Source of the DNA: Streptococcus parasanguinis
Lineage (GTDB): Bacteria > Bacillota > Bacilli > Lactobacillales > Streptococcaceae
Reading direction: 5' to 3'
Assembly: GCF_001073155.1 (NCBI RefSeq)
Contig: NZ_JVEE01000035.1
Coordinates: forward strand, 90,012-154,011
DNA: 64,000 nt
Below, piece after piece: positions 19,167 through 26,305 of this stretch (positions are counted from its first letter, which is position 1; every line of letters begins with the position of its first letter). A program made the position numbers and the translations under genes. The notes below the pieces were generated by a model, which was not told the origin of the DNA, made no database searches, and worked only from the letters and a program-made list of their open reading frames with translations.

Positions 19167-20606
19167 TCAGCGTTTAGACCATGTTTTAGGGAGGAAGAGA
19201 AGAATCATTGGATAGATTTCAAGCCGTCCGGAAATCATGGCTAAGGAAAGCAACAGTTTTGAAATCGGACTAAAGATGGAGAAGGTTTGACCTGTTCCAA
19301 TCATAGGTCCAATGTTGTTGAAACAACTAAAGACAGCGCTGACAACCGTCATGAAGTTATTATTGTCTAGACTGACTACAAAGAGCAGACCGATCGTGAT
19401 AAAACTGTATATTGTAAAGTACTTGAGGATCTGATGCTGTGTATCCTTATCCAATACCGTATCATTGACATGCAAGGTCAGAACGCGATTCGGAGACAAG
19501 GTCGAAAGAACCTGATTTTTTGCGATTCGCCATAAGGTCAAGCACCGAATGACTTTAAGCCCCCCAGCGGTCGATCCAGCAGAACCACCGATGACCATCA
19601 GCATTAAGAGGATAAACTGAGAAAAGAGAGGCCATTTTTCCGTCGTTCCATAACCAAAACCGGTAGTGGTGATGATATTGGAAACTTGGAAGAAGGAAAT
19701 CTCAAAACTCTTAGCGACATTGGCATAGAGATGAAGGACATTGTAAGCGATCAAGACACTGGACACGAGGACGATGGTGATATAGGTCCGCAATTCCTCG
19801 TCTTTAAAGAAGGCCTTGAATTTTCGGATCATGAGGAAGTAGTAGAGGTTAAAGTTAACCCCGAAGACTAAAACCCCGATACTGACTAAATAGGTGATCA
19901 AACTACTATTGTAGTGGGCGATCCCATCGTTAAAAACGGTAAAGCCCCCAGTCCCAGCCGTCCCCATGGCGATGACAAAACTATCATAAAGGGGCATGCC
20001 GGCAAGGAAATAAAGAACCACAAAGAGGAAGAACAAGCCCAAGTACAAGAAGTAGAGGATTTGAGCTGTGTTTTTTAATTTGGAAACGACCTTTCCAAAA
20101 ACTGGACCAGGAACTTCCGCCTTCATGACTTCGAGGTGGCTGTTCTTGTTATTGTCCATAATGGCAAGGGCGAAGACCAATACTCCCATCCCACCGATCA
20201 AGTGGGTGAAACTGCGCCAAAAGAGGAGGGAGTGGCTGAGGACACCCACATCATCTAAAATCGTTGCCCCTGTTGTTGTAAAGCCGGAGCTGACTTCAAA
20301 GAAGGCATCGATAATGTTGGGGATTTGTCCCGAAAAGACAAAGGGAAGGGCACCAAAGAAGGACCAGAGAATCCAACAGAGTGCTACAATCAGGACTCCT
20401 TCTTTAGCATAAATGTGAAAGTCCTTTGGTTTGTGAAAACTACCAAGTAGCCCCAGCCCAAGTAAGATGGCCATGGTTGCCCCAATAGAGACAAAGACCT
20501 TGGCAGGTTCCTGATAGATCGTAGCGACGACTAAGGGAACGATCAGGAGAGCTGCCTCGATTAAGAGGAGCTTGGACAAGAGGTAACGAATCATGCTTCT
20601 ATTCAT
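19167..20606 (-). CDS. trkH: TrkH-family potassium uptake channel
   Basis: A 479-residue integral membrane protein, the ion-conducting subunit of a Trk/Ktr K+ uptake system. The four repeated pore loops are visible through their glycine signatures: GFTTTGATI (about 114), GTAGTGGFTVF (about 217), ITTTGFGYGT (about 314) and FNNIGPMIGTG (about 429). It is read after trkA with a 5-nt gap, so the two form a unit. Regulation is expected through TrkA. Confidence 0.92.
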   Translation of the reverse strand: MNRSMIRYLLSKLLLIEAALLIVPLVVATIYQEPAKVFVSIGATMAILLGLGLLGSFHKPKDFHIYAKEGVLIVALCWILWSFFGALPFVFSGQIPNIIDAFFEVSSGFTTTGATILDDVGVLSHSLLFWRSFTHLIGGMGVLVFALAIMDNNKNSHLEVMKAEVPGPVFGKVVSKLKNTAQILYFLYLGLFFLFVVLYFLAGMPLYDSFVIAMGTAGTGGFTVFNDGIAHYNSSLITYLVSIGVLVFGVNFNLYYFLMIRKFKAFFKDEELRTYITIVLVSSVLIAYNVLHLYANVAKSFEISFFQVSNIITTTGFGYGTTEKWPLFSQFILLMLMVIGGSAGSTAGGLKVIRCLTLWRIAKNQVLSTLSPNRVLTLHVNDTVLDKDTQHQILKYFTIYSFITIGLLFVVSLDNNNFMTVVSAVFSCFNNIGPMIGTGQTFSIFSPISKLLLSLAMISGRLEIYPMILLFLPKTWSKR

Positions 20607-20611
20607 CAGGC

Positions 20612-21967
20612 TTACCTCTCAAGTAGATCGTAGATTTTAGTGACATTTTGAATCAAGGTGGTTACGATAATCCGATCTCCTACCATCAAACGGTCATCTC
20701 CATTAGGGAAAATCGCCTTACCATCTCGAATAATGGCAGCGATTAAGACGCCTTTTTTCAATTTCAATTCAGAGAGGGGATATTGGGTTAGTTTATTGTC
20801 TTCCTTAATTTGGAACTGCAAGGTTTCAATCCGACCGTTTGCGACATGGTGCAGGGCTTCTAGGTTTGAGAACTGTGCATTGTAACGTCCGCGAATAAAG
20901 TGCATAATAGTGTCTACGGCAATGCGTTTTGGCGTAACGATACTGGTCATATCCTGATCGCCAATGATCTCCAACAGACTGGTTCGATTGACCTTGGTAA
21001 TGTTCTTTTTGACGCCGACAGAATCCAAGAACATGGAGGTGATGATGTTTTCTTCATCGACCCCTGTCAAAGTAGCCACAGCATCGAAGTTATTGGCACT
21101 CTCTTCTAAAAGAATGTCTTTGGCAGTTCCGTCTCCATGGACGACATAGAGATCAGGAAATTCCTGGCTAAAGAATTCCGCTCGTTCACGATTGACTTCT
21201 AAAACCTTGAGATCGATCTTGCGGCGTACATCTTGAAGAATATTGAGTAGGTAATAGGCAATTTTCCCAGCACCAATGATCATCATGCTTTTAATGACCT
21301 GAGGGCGAACATTGTTGTGGAAGAGAACGACCTCGATCCGGTTACCTGTTACGAAAATCTTGTCTTGAGGTTGCAAGACAAAATCTCCGTTTGGAATGGT
21401 GAGTTCGTTGCCACGCTCGATTGCGCAAACAATGACATTTCCGTATTTCTTCCGGAATTGGGAGAGGCTCATATTGCAGAGATTGCTATCTGGCTTGATC
21501 TTAAATTCCATCAAGGCTACCCGACCATTGGCAAAATGCTCCACAGAAAGCGCATTTGGGAAATCGATAATATTGGCAATATAACGTGCTGTCAGCAATT
21601 CCGGATTGACAACCAGGGAGAAGCCCAAGATATTTTTTTCCTTGAAGTAGGAATTGGAATATTCCGGATTCCGCACCCGAACGATGGTCTCTTTGGCTCC
21701 CATTTTTTTAGCCAAAACTGCAGAGACCATATTAACCTCGTCGTACTCGGTCATGGAAATGAAGATGTCGCAGTCTTCAACATCCGCCTGCTCCAAGATC
21801 TTGAAATTTGCCCCATTTCCTAAAATTCCAATGATATCAAACCGTTTGGTAATATGGTTAAGAACGGATTCGTCTTTTTCGATCAAAATAACATCGTGGT
21901 TTTCAGCAACGAGAGAACGACAAAGGGCCGTTCCGACCTTTCCTCCACCAACAACAATAATTTTCAT
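20612..21967 (-). CDS. trkA: TrkA-type NAD-binding K+ channel regulator
   Basis: Cytoplasmic gating ring protein of 451 residues with two RCK_N/RCK_C halves. The first Rossmann motif is MKIIVVGGGKVGTAL, the second KSMMIIGAGKIAYYLL near residue 232. RCK_C domains of this family can bind nucleotides, including cyclic-di-AMP in some streptococci (family knowledge). The ATG at 21965-21967 follows a CTGGAGG ribosome site; a longer in-frame start at 22009 lies upstream of it. trkH follows immediately. Confidence 0.92.
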   Translation of the reverse strand: MKIIVVGGGKVGTALCRSLVAENHDVILIEKDESVLNHITKRFDIIGILGNGANFKILEQADVEDCDIFISMTEYDEVNMVSAVLAKKMGAKETIVRVRNPEYSNSYFKEKNILGFSLVVNPELLTARYIANIIDFPNALSVEHFANGRVALMEFKIKPDSNLCNMSLSQFRKKYGNVIVCAIERGNELTIPNGDFVLQPQDKIFVTGNRIEVVLFHNNVRPQVIKSMMIIGAGKIAYYLLNILQDVRRKIDLKVLEVNRERAEFFSQEFPDLYVVHGDGTAKDILLEESANNFDAVATLTGVDEENIITSMFLDSVGVKKNITKVNRTSLLEIIGDQDMTSIVTPKRIAVDTIMHFIRGRYNAQFSNLEALHHVANGRIETLQFQIKEDNKLTQYPLSELKLKKGVLIAAIIRDGKAIFPNGDDRLMVGDRIIVTTLIQNVTKIYDLLER

Positions 21968-22146
21968 AGAATACCTCCAGAGTATGCTTCTATCATACTC
22001 TATTTTCAAGAAAAATTCATCTTTTTTAAGGATTTTCTGGTGGAATTTTGAGAAGCTAAGTACAAGTAGGAAGAATCGTCAAAAGAGTAGAACGAGGAGG
22101 GATTGAAAACTTTGATAAAGTTTCTTAAAAAAATCTAAAAAAACTA

Positions 22147-22300
22147 TTGACAGGAGCTTCAAAAGTGTTATACTTAGAAAGTACCTTCGTTGATTTACCT
22201 CAAACCTGTTGTGAGTTAAGTTAATGAAGCTGTAACCACGCTGTTTGCTGAGCTTGACTCCGGGCAGTGTGGCTATTTTTTTATCAGAAAGAGATCGAGT
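22147..22300 (+). promoter_or_regulatory. trmL promoter and attenuator-like leader
   Basis: TTGACA (22147-22152), 16-bp spacer, TATACT (22169-22174). The roughly 120-nt leader contains a terminator-like hairpin, CCACGCTG (22236-22243) with CAGTGTGG (22265-22272), followed by seven T at 22276-22282, all upstream of the ATG. The hairpin apex holds GAGCTTGACTCC (22250-22261), a 12-mer also present in the upp leader. Upstream of the promoter (21968-22146) nothing further was seen. Confidence 0.65.
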
Positions 22301-22843
22301 ATGAATATTGAAGAACTGGACTACCAAGAGTCAGCTGCTCAAAACCACATCGTCTTGTTCCAACCTCAGATTCCACAAAATACGGGAAATATTGCACGGA
22401 CTTGTGCGGCGACCAATTCCCCCTTGCATATCATTCGCCCTATGGCTTTTCCGATCGATGATCGCAAAATGAAGCGAGCAGGACTCGATTATTGGGACAA
22501 GCTGGATGTCCGTTTTTATGATAGCTTGGAAGAGTTTATGGAAGCGGCGCGCGACGGTCAGGTGCACCTAGTGTCCAAGTTTGCAAATCAGACCTATTCG
22601 GACGTTTCTTATCAGGATGGGAAGTCCCATTATTTCTTGTTTGGACGCGAGGATAAAGGATTGCCGGAAGATTTTATGCGCCAGCACGAAGAGAAGGCCA
22701 TTCGCATTCCGATGAATGATGAGCATGTCCGTAGTTTAAATGTCTCCAATACCGTCTGCATGATTGTCTATGAGGCTCTCCGCCAGCAAGGTTTTAAGGG
22801 GCTGGAGTTGAGCCATCGTTATGAACACGACAAGCTCAAATAG
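22301..22843 (+). CDS. trmL: tRNA (cytidine/uridine-34 2'-O)-methyltransferase TrmL
   Basis: SPOUT methyltransferase that modifies the wobble ribose of tRNA-Leu. The 180 residues carry all family motifs: [22 protein letters not shown] (split here as [10 protein letters not shown] then NTGNIARTC, about 16-36), [11 protein letters not shown] near 111-121 and [17 protein letters not shown] near 137-153. It is preceded by an attenuator-like leader and followed by a terminator, so it is monocistronic. Confidence 0.92.
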   Translation: MNIEELDYQESAAQNHIVLFQPQIPQNTGNIARTCAATNSPLHIIRPMAFPIDDRKMKRAGLDYWDKLDVRFYDSLEEFMEAARDGQVHLVSKFANQTYSDVSYQDGKSHYFLFGREDKGLPEDFMRQHEEKAIRIPMNDEHVRSLNVSNTVCMIVYEALRQQGFKGLELSHRYEHDKLK

Positions 22844-22888
22844 CCGATGAAAACTAAAAAACCGAACGATGTAATCTATAAAGTTACA

Positions 22889-22913
22889 AAACTTGCCTTA
22901 GCAAGTTTTTTTT
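22889..22913 (+). terminator. Terminator of trmL overlapping the next promoter
   Basis: AAACTTGC-ctta-GCAAGTTT with eight T to 22913. TTGCCT (22893-22898) inside the hairpin and TATGAT (22916-22921) are spaced by 17 bp and would form the promoter of the FMN riboswitch, with start near 22928. Confidence 0.8.
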
Positions 22914-22927
22914 GTTATGATTAAGAA

Positions 22928-23069
22928 GTCTTCAGGGCAGGGTGTAATTCCCGACCGGCGGTGACTTTTACTAGGAAATGTTCTTTTCCATACTCTTAAA
23001 GAAGTCCGCGAGCGCAAGCTGATGTGGTGTGACTCCACAACCGACAGTATAGTCTGGATGGGAGAAGAC
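22928..23069 (+). ncRNA. FMN riboswitch (RFN element) aptamer
   Basis: P1 is GTCTTC (22928-22933) with GAAGAC (23064-23069). The conserved core segments AGGGCAGGGTG, CCCGACCGGCGGTGA, AGTCCGCGAGC and GTCTGGATGGGAGAAGA are all present in order. It precedes the riboflavin transporter ribU, the expected target; FMN binding should lower ribU expression. Confidence 0.95.
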
Positions 23070-23258
23070 GAGAGACGAATAGACTGACAGCTATTCTGAT
23101 CTGTTTAGAGCTGATGCATGGAAATGGAACGTTAGGGACTAAGACTGACTAACGGCATGTTTCGATGGAGACCAGCTAAAGTAACTAGAATATTTTCTAG
23201 TTTAAGCTTTGTTTAAATAGTTTAGAGTAGAATGATGGGGTAGACGTCTTTCCAGCTT

Positions 23259-23281
23259 CTCTAATTTTTAAAAAATTGGAG
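23259..23281 (+). promoter_or_regulatory. Shine-Dalgarno sequestering hairpin of ribU
   Basis: CTCTAATTTT (23259-23268), loop TAA, AAAATTGGAG (23272-23281): ten pairs with one G-T. The right arm contains most of the GGAGG ribosome site (23278-23282). An upstream TTAGAG (23222-23227) could instead pair with CTCTAA and free the site. This suggests translational control by the FMN riboswitch. About 190 nt of leader lie between aptamer and this hairpin, with further stems such as ACTAGAA-tatt-TTCTAGT but no T-tract terminator. Confidence 0.65.
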
Positions 23282-23290
23282 GAACCTGTT

Positions 23291-23848
23291 ATGACAAATA
23301 CACGTAAACTGACCCTAGTGGCTGTTTTATCCGCTTTATCTTTTATTTTGATGTTCTATCAATTTTCTTTTTTGATAGATTTCTTCAAAATTGATTTGAG
23401 TATTATCGCCATTATGTTGGCCTTGGTCCTGTTGGATTTTAAAAGTGCCGTTTGGGTAACCTTGATCCGATCTGTTCTTAAGTTAGCCCTTAATAATAAG
23501 GGGCTTGAAACCTTGATCGGATTACCAATCAATATCATTGGAGTTCTTGTTTTTGTTCTTGCTTTTGCATGGATTTGGAACAAAGAACGCACCCATGGTC
23601 GATTTGTCCTGGCAACGATTGTTGGAACGATCAGCTTGAGTATCACGATGGTATTGGTAAACTATGTCTATGCAATCCCTTTGTATGCTCGTTTTATGAA
23701 CTATGATATTTCGAAAACACTAGGGCTTATCCACTATTTAGCAGCAATGGTTGCACCGTTTAACCTGATCGAAGGGGTGATTTGGGCCATCGCATTTGGG
23801 TTGATCTATACCTTATTGCAACCGATTTTGAAAAAATATGAAAAATAA
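23291..23848 (+). CDS. ribU: Riboflavin ECF transporter substrate-binding subunit RibU
   Basis: Membrane S-component that binds riboflavin and works with a shared ECF module encoded elsewhere. The 185-residue protein has about six hydrophobic helices, starting TNTRKLTLVAVLSALSFILM. The FMN riboswitch upstream supports the substrate. The ATG at 23291 is 8 nt after GGAGG; the TTG at 23276 overlaps that site and is rejected. The 3' end overlaps the phosphatase gene by 11 nt. Confidence 0.92.
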   Translation: MTNTRKLTLVAVLSALSFILMFYQFSFLIDFFKIDLSIIAIMLALVLLDFKSAVWVTLIRSVLKLALNNKGLETLIGLPINIIGVLVFVLAFAWIWNKERTHGRFVLATIVGTISLSITMVLVNYVYAIPLYARFMNYDISKTLGLIHYLAAMVAPFNLIEGVIWAIAFGLIYTLLQPILKKYEK

Positions 23849-24488
23849 ACAACAACATTGGGCGAAGGCAAGCTTCGCCCTTCTCATTTTTGTCATTCTT
23901 GGGTATGTGATTCGCTTTTACCCGCAACAATTAACAGGCTTTGATAGCACGATTCAATCTGCTATTCGAGGCGAACTGCCTGCAACACTGACGGCCTTCT
24001 TCACCAAGGTGACCCACGTCATGGATACCAAGATCATTGTCATCTGGGTAGGTCTTTTGCTGGCGGTCTTTGCCTATAAGAAATGGTACAGTGAAGCTCT
24101 TTTTCTAGGGAGCAATCTGGTATTGACGGGTCTTTTAGTTCTTCTTCTAAAGAATATCTACCAGAGACCGAGACCAAGTATTCTTCATCTAGTAGAGGAA
24201 AAAGGCTTTTCTTTCCCGAGTGGTCATTCACTGGCGTCTACCCTTGTTTTGGGAAGTTTGATCATTATAATCGGCCAACATGTAAAAAATAAAACAGCCT
24301 GCTATTGCCTTCAAGGCTTGCTGGTTCTGGGAATCGTGACCATTGTGGTTTCCCGCGTTTATGTCGGGGTCCACTATCCATCAGACGTTCTTGGCAGTAT
24401 GATTTTGGGCCTTGCTGTCTTACAGTTTGAGTATCCCTTGTATGATCGCTTGCGATTTCAATGGCGCTTTACAGGCAAGCAAAAATAA
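23838..24488 (+). CDS. PAP2-family membrane phosphatase
   Basis: A 216-residue integral membrane lipid phosphatase. The three PAP2 motifs are complete: KNIYQRPRP near residue 109, SFPSGHSL near 130 and SRVYVGVHYPSDVLGS near 173. Related proteins dephosphorylate undecaprenyl pyrophosphate or phosphatidylglycerol phosphate; which one is not clear. It overlaps the end of ribU, so it is under the same FMN-controlled transcript, an unexpected pairing that may be simple operon tail-gating. Confidence 0.88.
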   Translation: MKNKQQHWAKASFALLIFVILGYVIRFYPQQLTGFDSTIQSAIRGELPATLTAFFTKVTHVMDTKIIVIWVGLLLAVFAYKKWYSEALFLGSNLVLTGLLVLLLKNIYQRPRPSILHLVEEKGFSFPSGHSLASTLVLGSLIIIIGQHVKNKTACYCLQGLLVLGIVTIVVSRVYVGVHYPSDVLGSMILGLAVLQFEYPLYDRLRFQWRFTGKQK

Positions 24489-24503
24489 GCATCTAACAAC
24501 TAG

Positions 24504-24539
24504 GAGTTGAACTCGCGTTTTGAGTTCGACTCTTTTTTT
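24504..24539 (+). terminator. Terminator of the ribU-PAP2 unit
   Basis: GAGTTGAACTC (24504-24514) with GAGTTCGACTC (24522-24532), 11 bp with one G-T, then seven T. The T-tract runs directly into the next -10 element. Confidence 0.85.
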
Positions 24540-24547
24540 GCTATAAT
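24539..24547 (+). promoter_or_regulatory. Extended -10 overlapping the upstream terminator
   Basis: TTGcTATAAT has its extended -10 TG right after the terminator T-run, TATAAT at 24542-24547. The ATG used (24555) is 7 nt after the box, so the transcript is likely leaderless. Any -35 would lie inside the terminator stem (TTGAGT at 24520-24525). Confidence 0.6.
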
Positions 24548-24554
24548 GAAGGGT

Positions 24555-25505
24555 ATGAAATCCTACAATACTTTGAATGATTATTATCGAACCTTATTTG
24601 GAGAAAAGACCTTTAAAGTCCCTATTGATGCAGGCTTTGATTGTCCCAATCGAGACGGAACAGTCGCCCATGGTGGCTGTACTTTTTGTACGGTCTCGGG
24701 TTCAGGAGATGCCATTGTGGCCCCAGAAGCTCCGATTCGAGAACAATTTTACAAAGAGATTGACTTTATGCATCGGAAATGGCCAGATGTGAAGAAGTAC
24801 TTAGTCTATTTTCAAAATTTCACCAATACCCACGATAAAGTGGAAGTCATTCGAGAGCGGTATGAACAGGCCATCAATGAACCAGGAGTGGTAGGAATCA
24901 ACATTGGTACGCGTCCGGACTGTTTACCAGCTGAGACCTTGGCCTACCTAGCAGAGCTGACAGAGCGCATGCATGTGACGATTGAGTTGGGTCTTCAGAC
25001 GACTTATGAAGCGACTTCTGAATTGATCAATCGTGCCCATAGTTATGATCTTTATGTTGGAACAGTCAAGCGTATTCGCAAACAGGTGCCTAAGGCTGAG
25101 ATCGTCTCTCATCTGATTAATGGTCTACCTGGGGAGACGCATGAGATGATGGTGGAAAATGTTCGCCGTTGTGTGACTGATAATGAGATTGATGGCATCA
25201 AGTTGCACCTCTTGCATTTGATGACCAATACACGGATGCAACGGGACTATCATGAAGGACGACTTCAACTCATGAGCCAGGAGGAGTATGTCAAGGTCAT
25301 CTGTGACCAGTTGGAAATCATCCCCAAACACATTGTCATCCACCGGATTACGGGAGACGCCCCACGGGATATGTTGATTGGCCCTATGTGGAGCCTCAAC
25401 AAATGGGAAGTCCTAAACGCTATTGAAACTGAAATGCGTCGGCGTGGAAGTACCCAAGGATGTAAGCTAGAAGAAAAGGAGACTGCCGATGCTTCGACCA
25501 CTTGA
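24555..25505 (+). CDS. Radical SAM protein, YtqA (TIGR01212) family
   Basis: A 316-residue radical SAM enzyme with the atypical cluster motif C-x11-C-x2-C (Cys30, Cys42, Cys45 in DCPNRDGTVAHGGCTFC). In Firmicutes this family is paired with the methyltransferase YtqB/MnmM and, as I recall, has been assigned to formation of the 5-aminomethyl-type side chain on the wobble 2-thiouridine of tRNA (name MnmL proposed). The ATG at 24555 is chosen because the earlier in-frame ATG at 24546 falls inside the -10 box. It overlaps the next gene by 17 nt. Confidence 0.85.
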   Translation: MKSYNTLNDYYRTLFGEKTFKVPIDAGFDCPNRDGTVAHGGCTFCTVSGSGDAIVAPEAPIREQFYKEIDFMHRKWPDVKKYLVYFQNFTNTHDKVEVIRERYEQAINEPGVVGINIGTRPDCLPAETLAYLAELTERMHVTIELGLQTTYEATSELINRAHSYDLYVGTVKRIRKQVPKAEIVSHLINGLPGETHEMMVENVRRCVTDNEIDGIKLHLLHLMTNTRMQRDYHEGRLQLMSQEEYVKVICDQLEIIPKHIVIHRITGDAPRDMLIGPMWSLNKWEVLNAIETEMRRRGSTQGCKLEEKETADASTT

Positions 25506-26046
25506 AATGGCCCATCAATTTTTAGCAGAAGTCATCACCAAAGAAGATGTGGTGGTGGATGCGACCATGGGAAATGGACATGATACAGCTTTTTTAGCCC
25601 AACGAGCAGGCCAGGTCTATGCCTTTGATATTCAAGAGCAAGCACTTGTAAATACCCAAGAAAGATTGAAAAAGTTGGGTCTTCAACATGTCCGGTTGAT
25701 TTTGGATGGTCACCAGCATGTGGACCAATATGTGGAGACCCTCAAAGCAGCTATTTTTAATCTGGGTTATCTGCCATCTGCGGATAAATCGGTCATTACT
25801 CTTCCGGCTACTACGATTGAAGCGATGGAAAAAATCTGTGCTCGCCTAGAAAAAGGTGGGCGAATTGCTATTATGATCTATTATGGTCATGAGGGAGGAG
25901 ACATCGAGCGTGATGCAGTGTTAGACTTTGTCAGTCAGCTCCCTCAAAAAGACTATACAGTGACCATCTACCGGACACTGAATCAAGTGAATCAGCCACC
26001 GTTTTTGGTCATGATCGAAAAATTAGAAAGCTACCGTCATGGATAA
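25489..26046 (+). CDS. mnmM: tRNA wobble-uridine methyltransferase, YtqB/MnmM family
   Basis: Class I SAM-dependent methyltransferase of 185 residues. Motif I is VVVDATMGNGHDTAFLA near residues 21-37, and the family's FNLGYLPSADKS lies near 87-98. YtqB/MnmM methylates the 5-aminomethyl group to give mnm5s2U in tRNA (family knowledge). Overlap with the radical SAM gene fits a shared pathway. A small gene follows with an 8-nt overlap. Confidence 0.85.
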   Translation: MLRPLEMAHQFLAEVITKEDVVVDATMGNGHDTAFLAQRAGQVYAFDIQEQALVNTQERLKKLGLQHVRLILDGHQHVDQYVETLKAAIFNLGYLPSADKSVITLPATTIEAMEKICARLEKGGRIAIMIYYGHEGGDIERDAVLDFVSQLPQKDYTVTIYRTLNQVNQPPFLVMIEKLESYRHG

Positions 26047-26293
26047 AGAATATTTAAAGAATAAAATCGAAGGATTGAGACATGATTTTGTCGAATCAAC
26101 CATCCACGAGCGTGCAATAGGTTTTTATGATGAAGCCCATATGACCAAAAAGATGCTCAAAATAAAAAAGAAATTGGTTTCGCTTGAGATGGAACGGTGC
26201 CAAAAGAAGATTGAGCACAAGGATGTAACCAAGACAGACCAAAAGATTGCGGAGTTAAAACAGCAATTTGAGACCTGCTGCCAAGAACGCTAA
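26039..26293 (+). CDS. Small coiled-coil hypothetical protein
   Basis: An 84-residue, highly charged, helical protein (KMLKIKKKLVSLEMERCQKK and a second helix near 60-80) with no signal peptide. I do not recognise it. It overlaps mnmM by 8 nt and ends 12 nt before the antiporter, so it is read as part of that operon. The overlap arrangement and normal codon use argue that it is a real gene. Confidence 0.65.
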   Translation: MDKEYLKNKIEGLRHDFVESTIHERAIGFYDEAHMTKKMLKIKKKLVSLEMERCQKKIEHKDVTKTDQKIAELKQQFETCCQER

Positions 26294-26305
26294 GGAGGGA
26301 GTGAT

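Noticed and set aside
25125-25501. Minus-strand ORFs opposite the radical SAM gene
   Set aside because: Antisense shadows overlapping conserved coding sequence on the plus strand.
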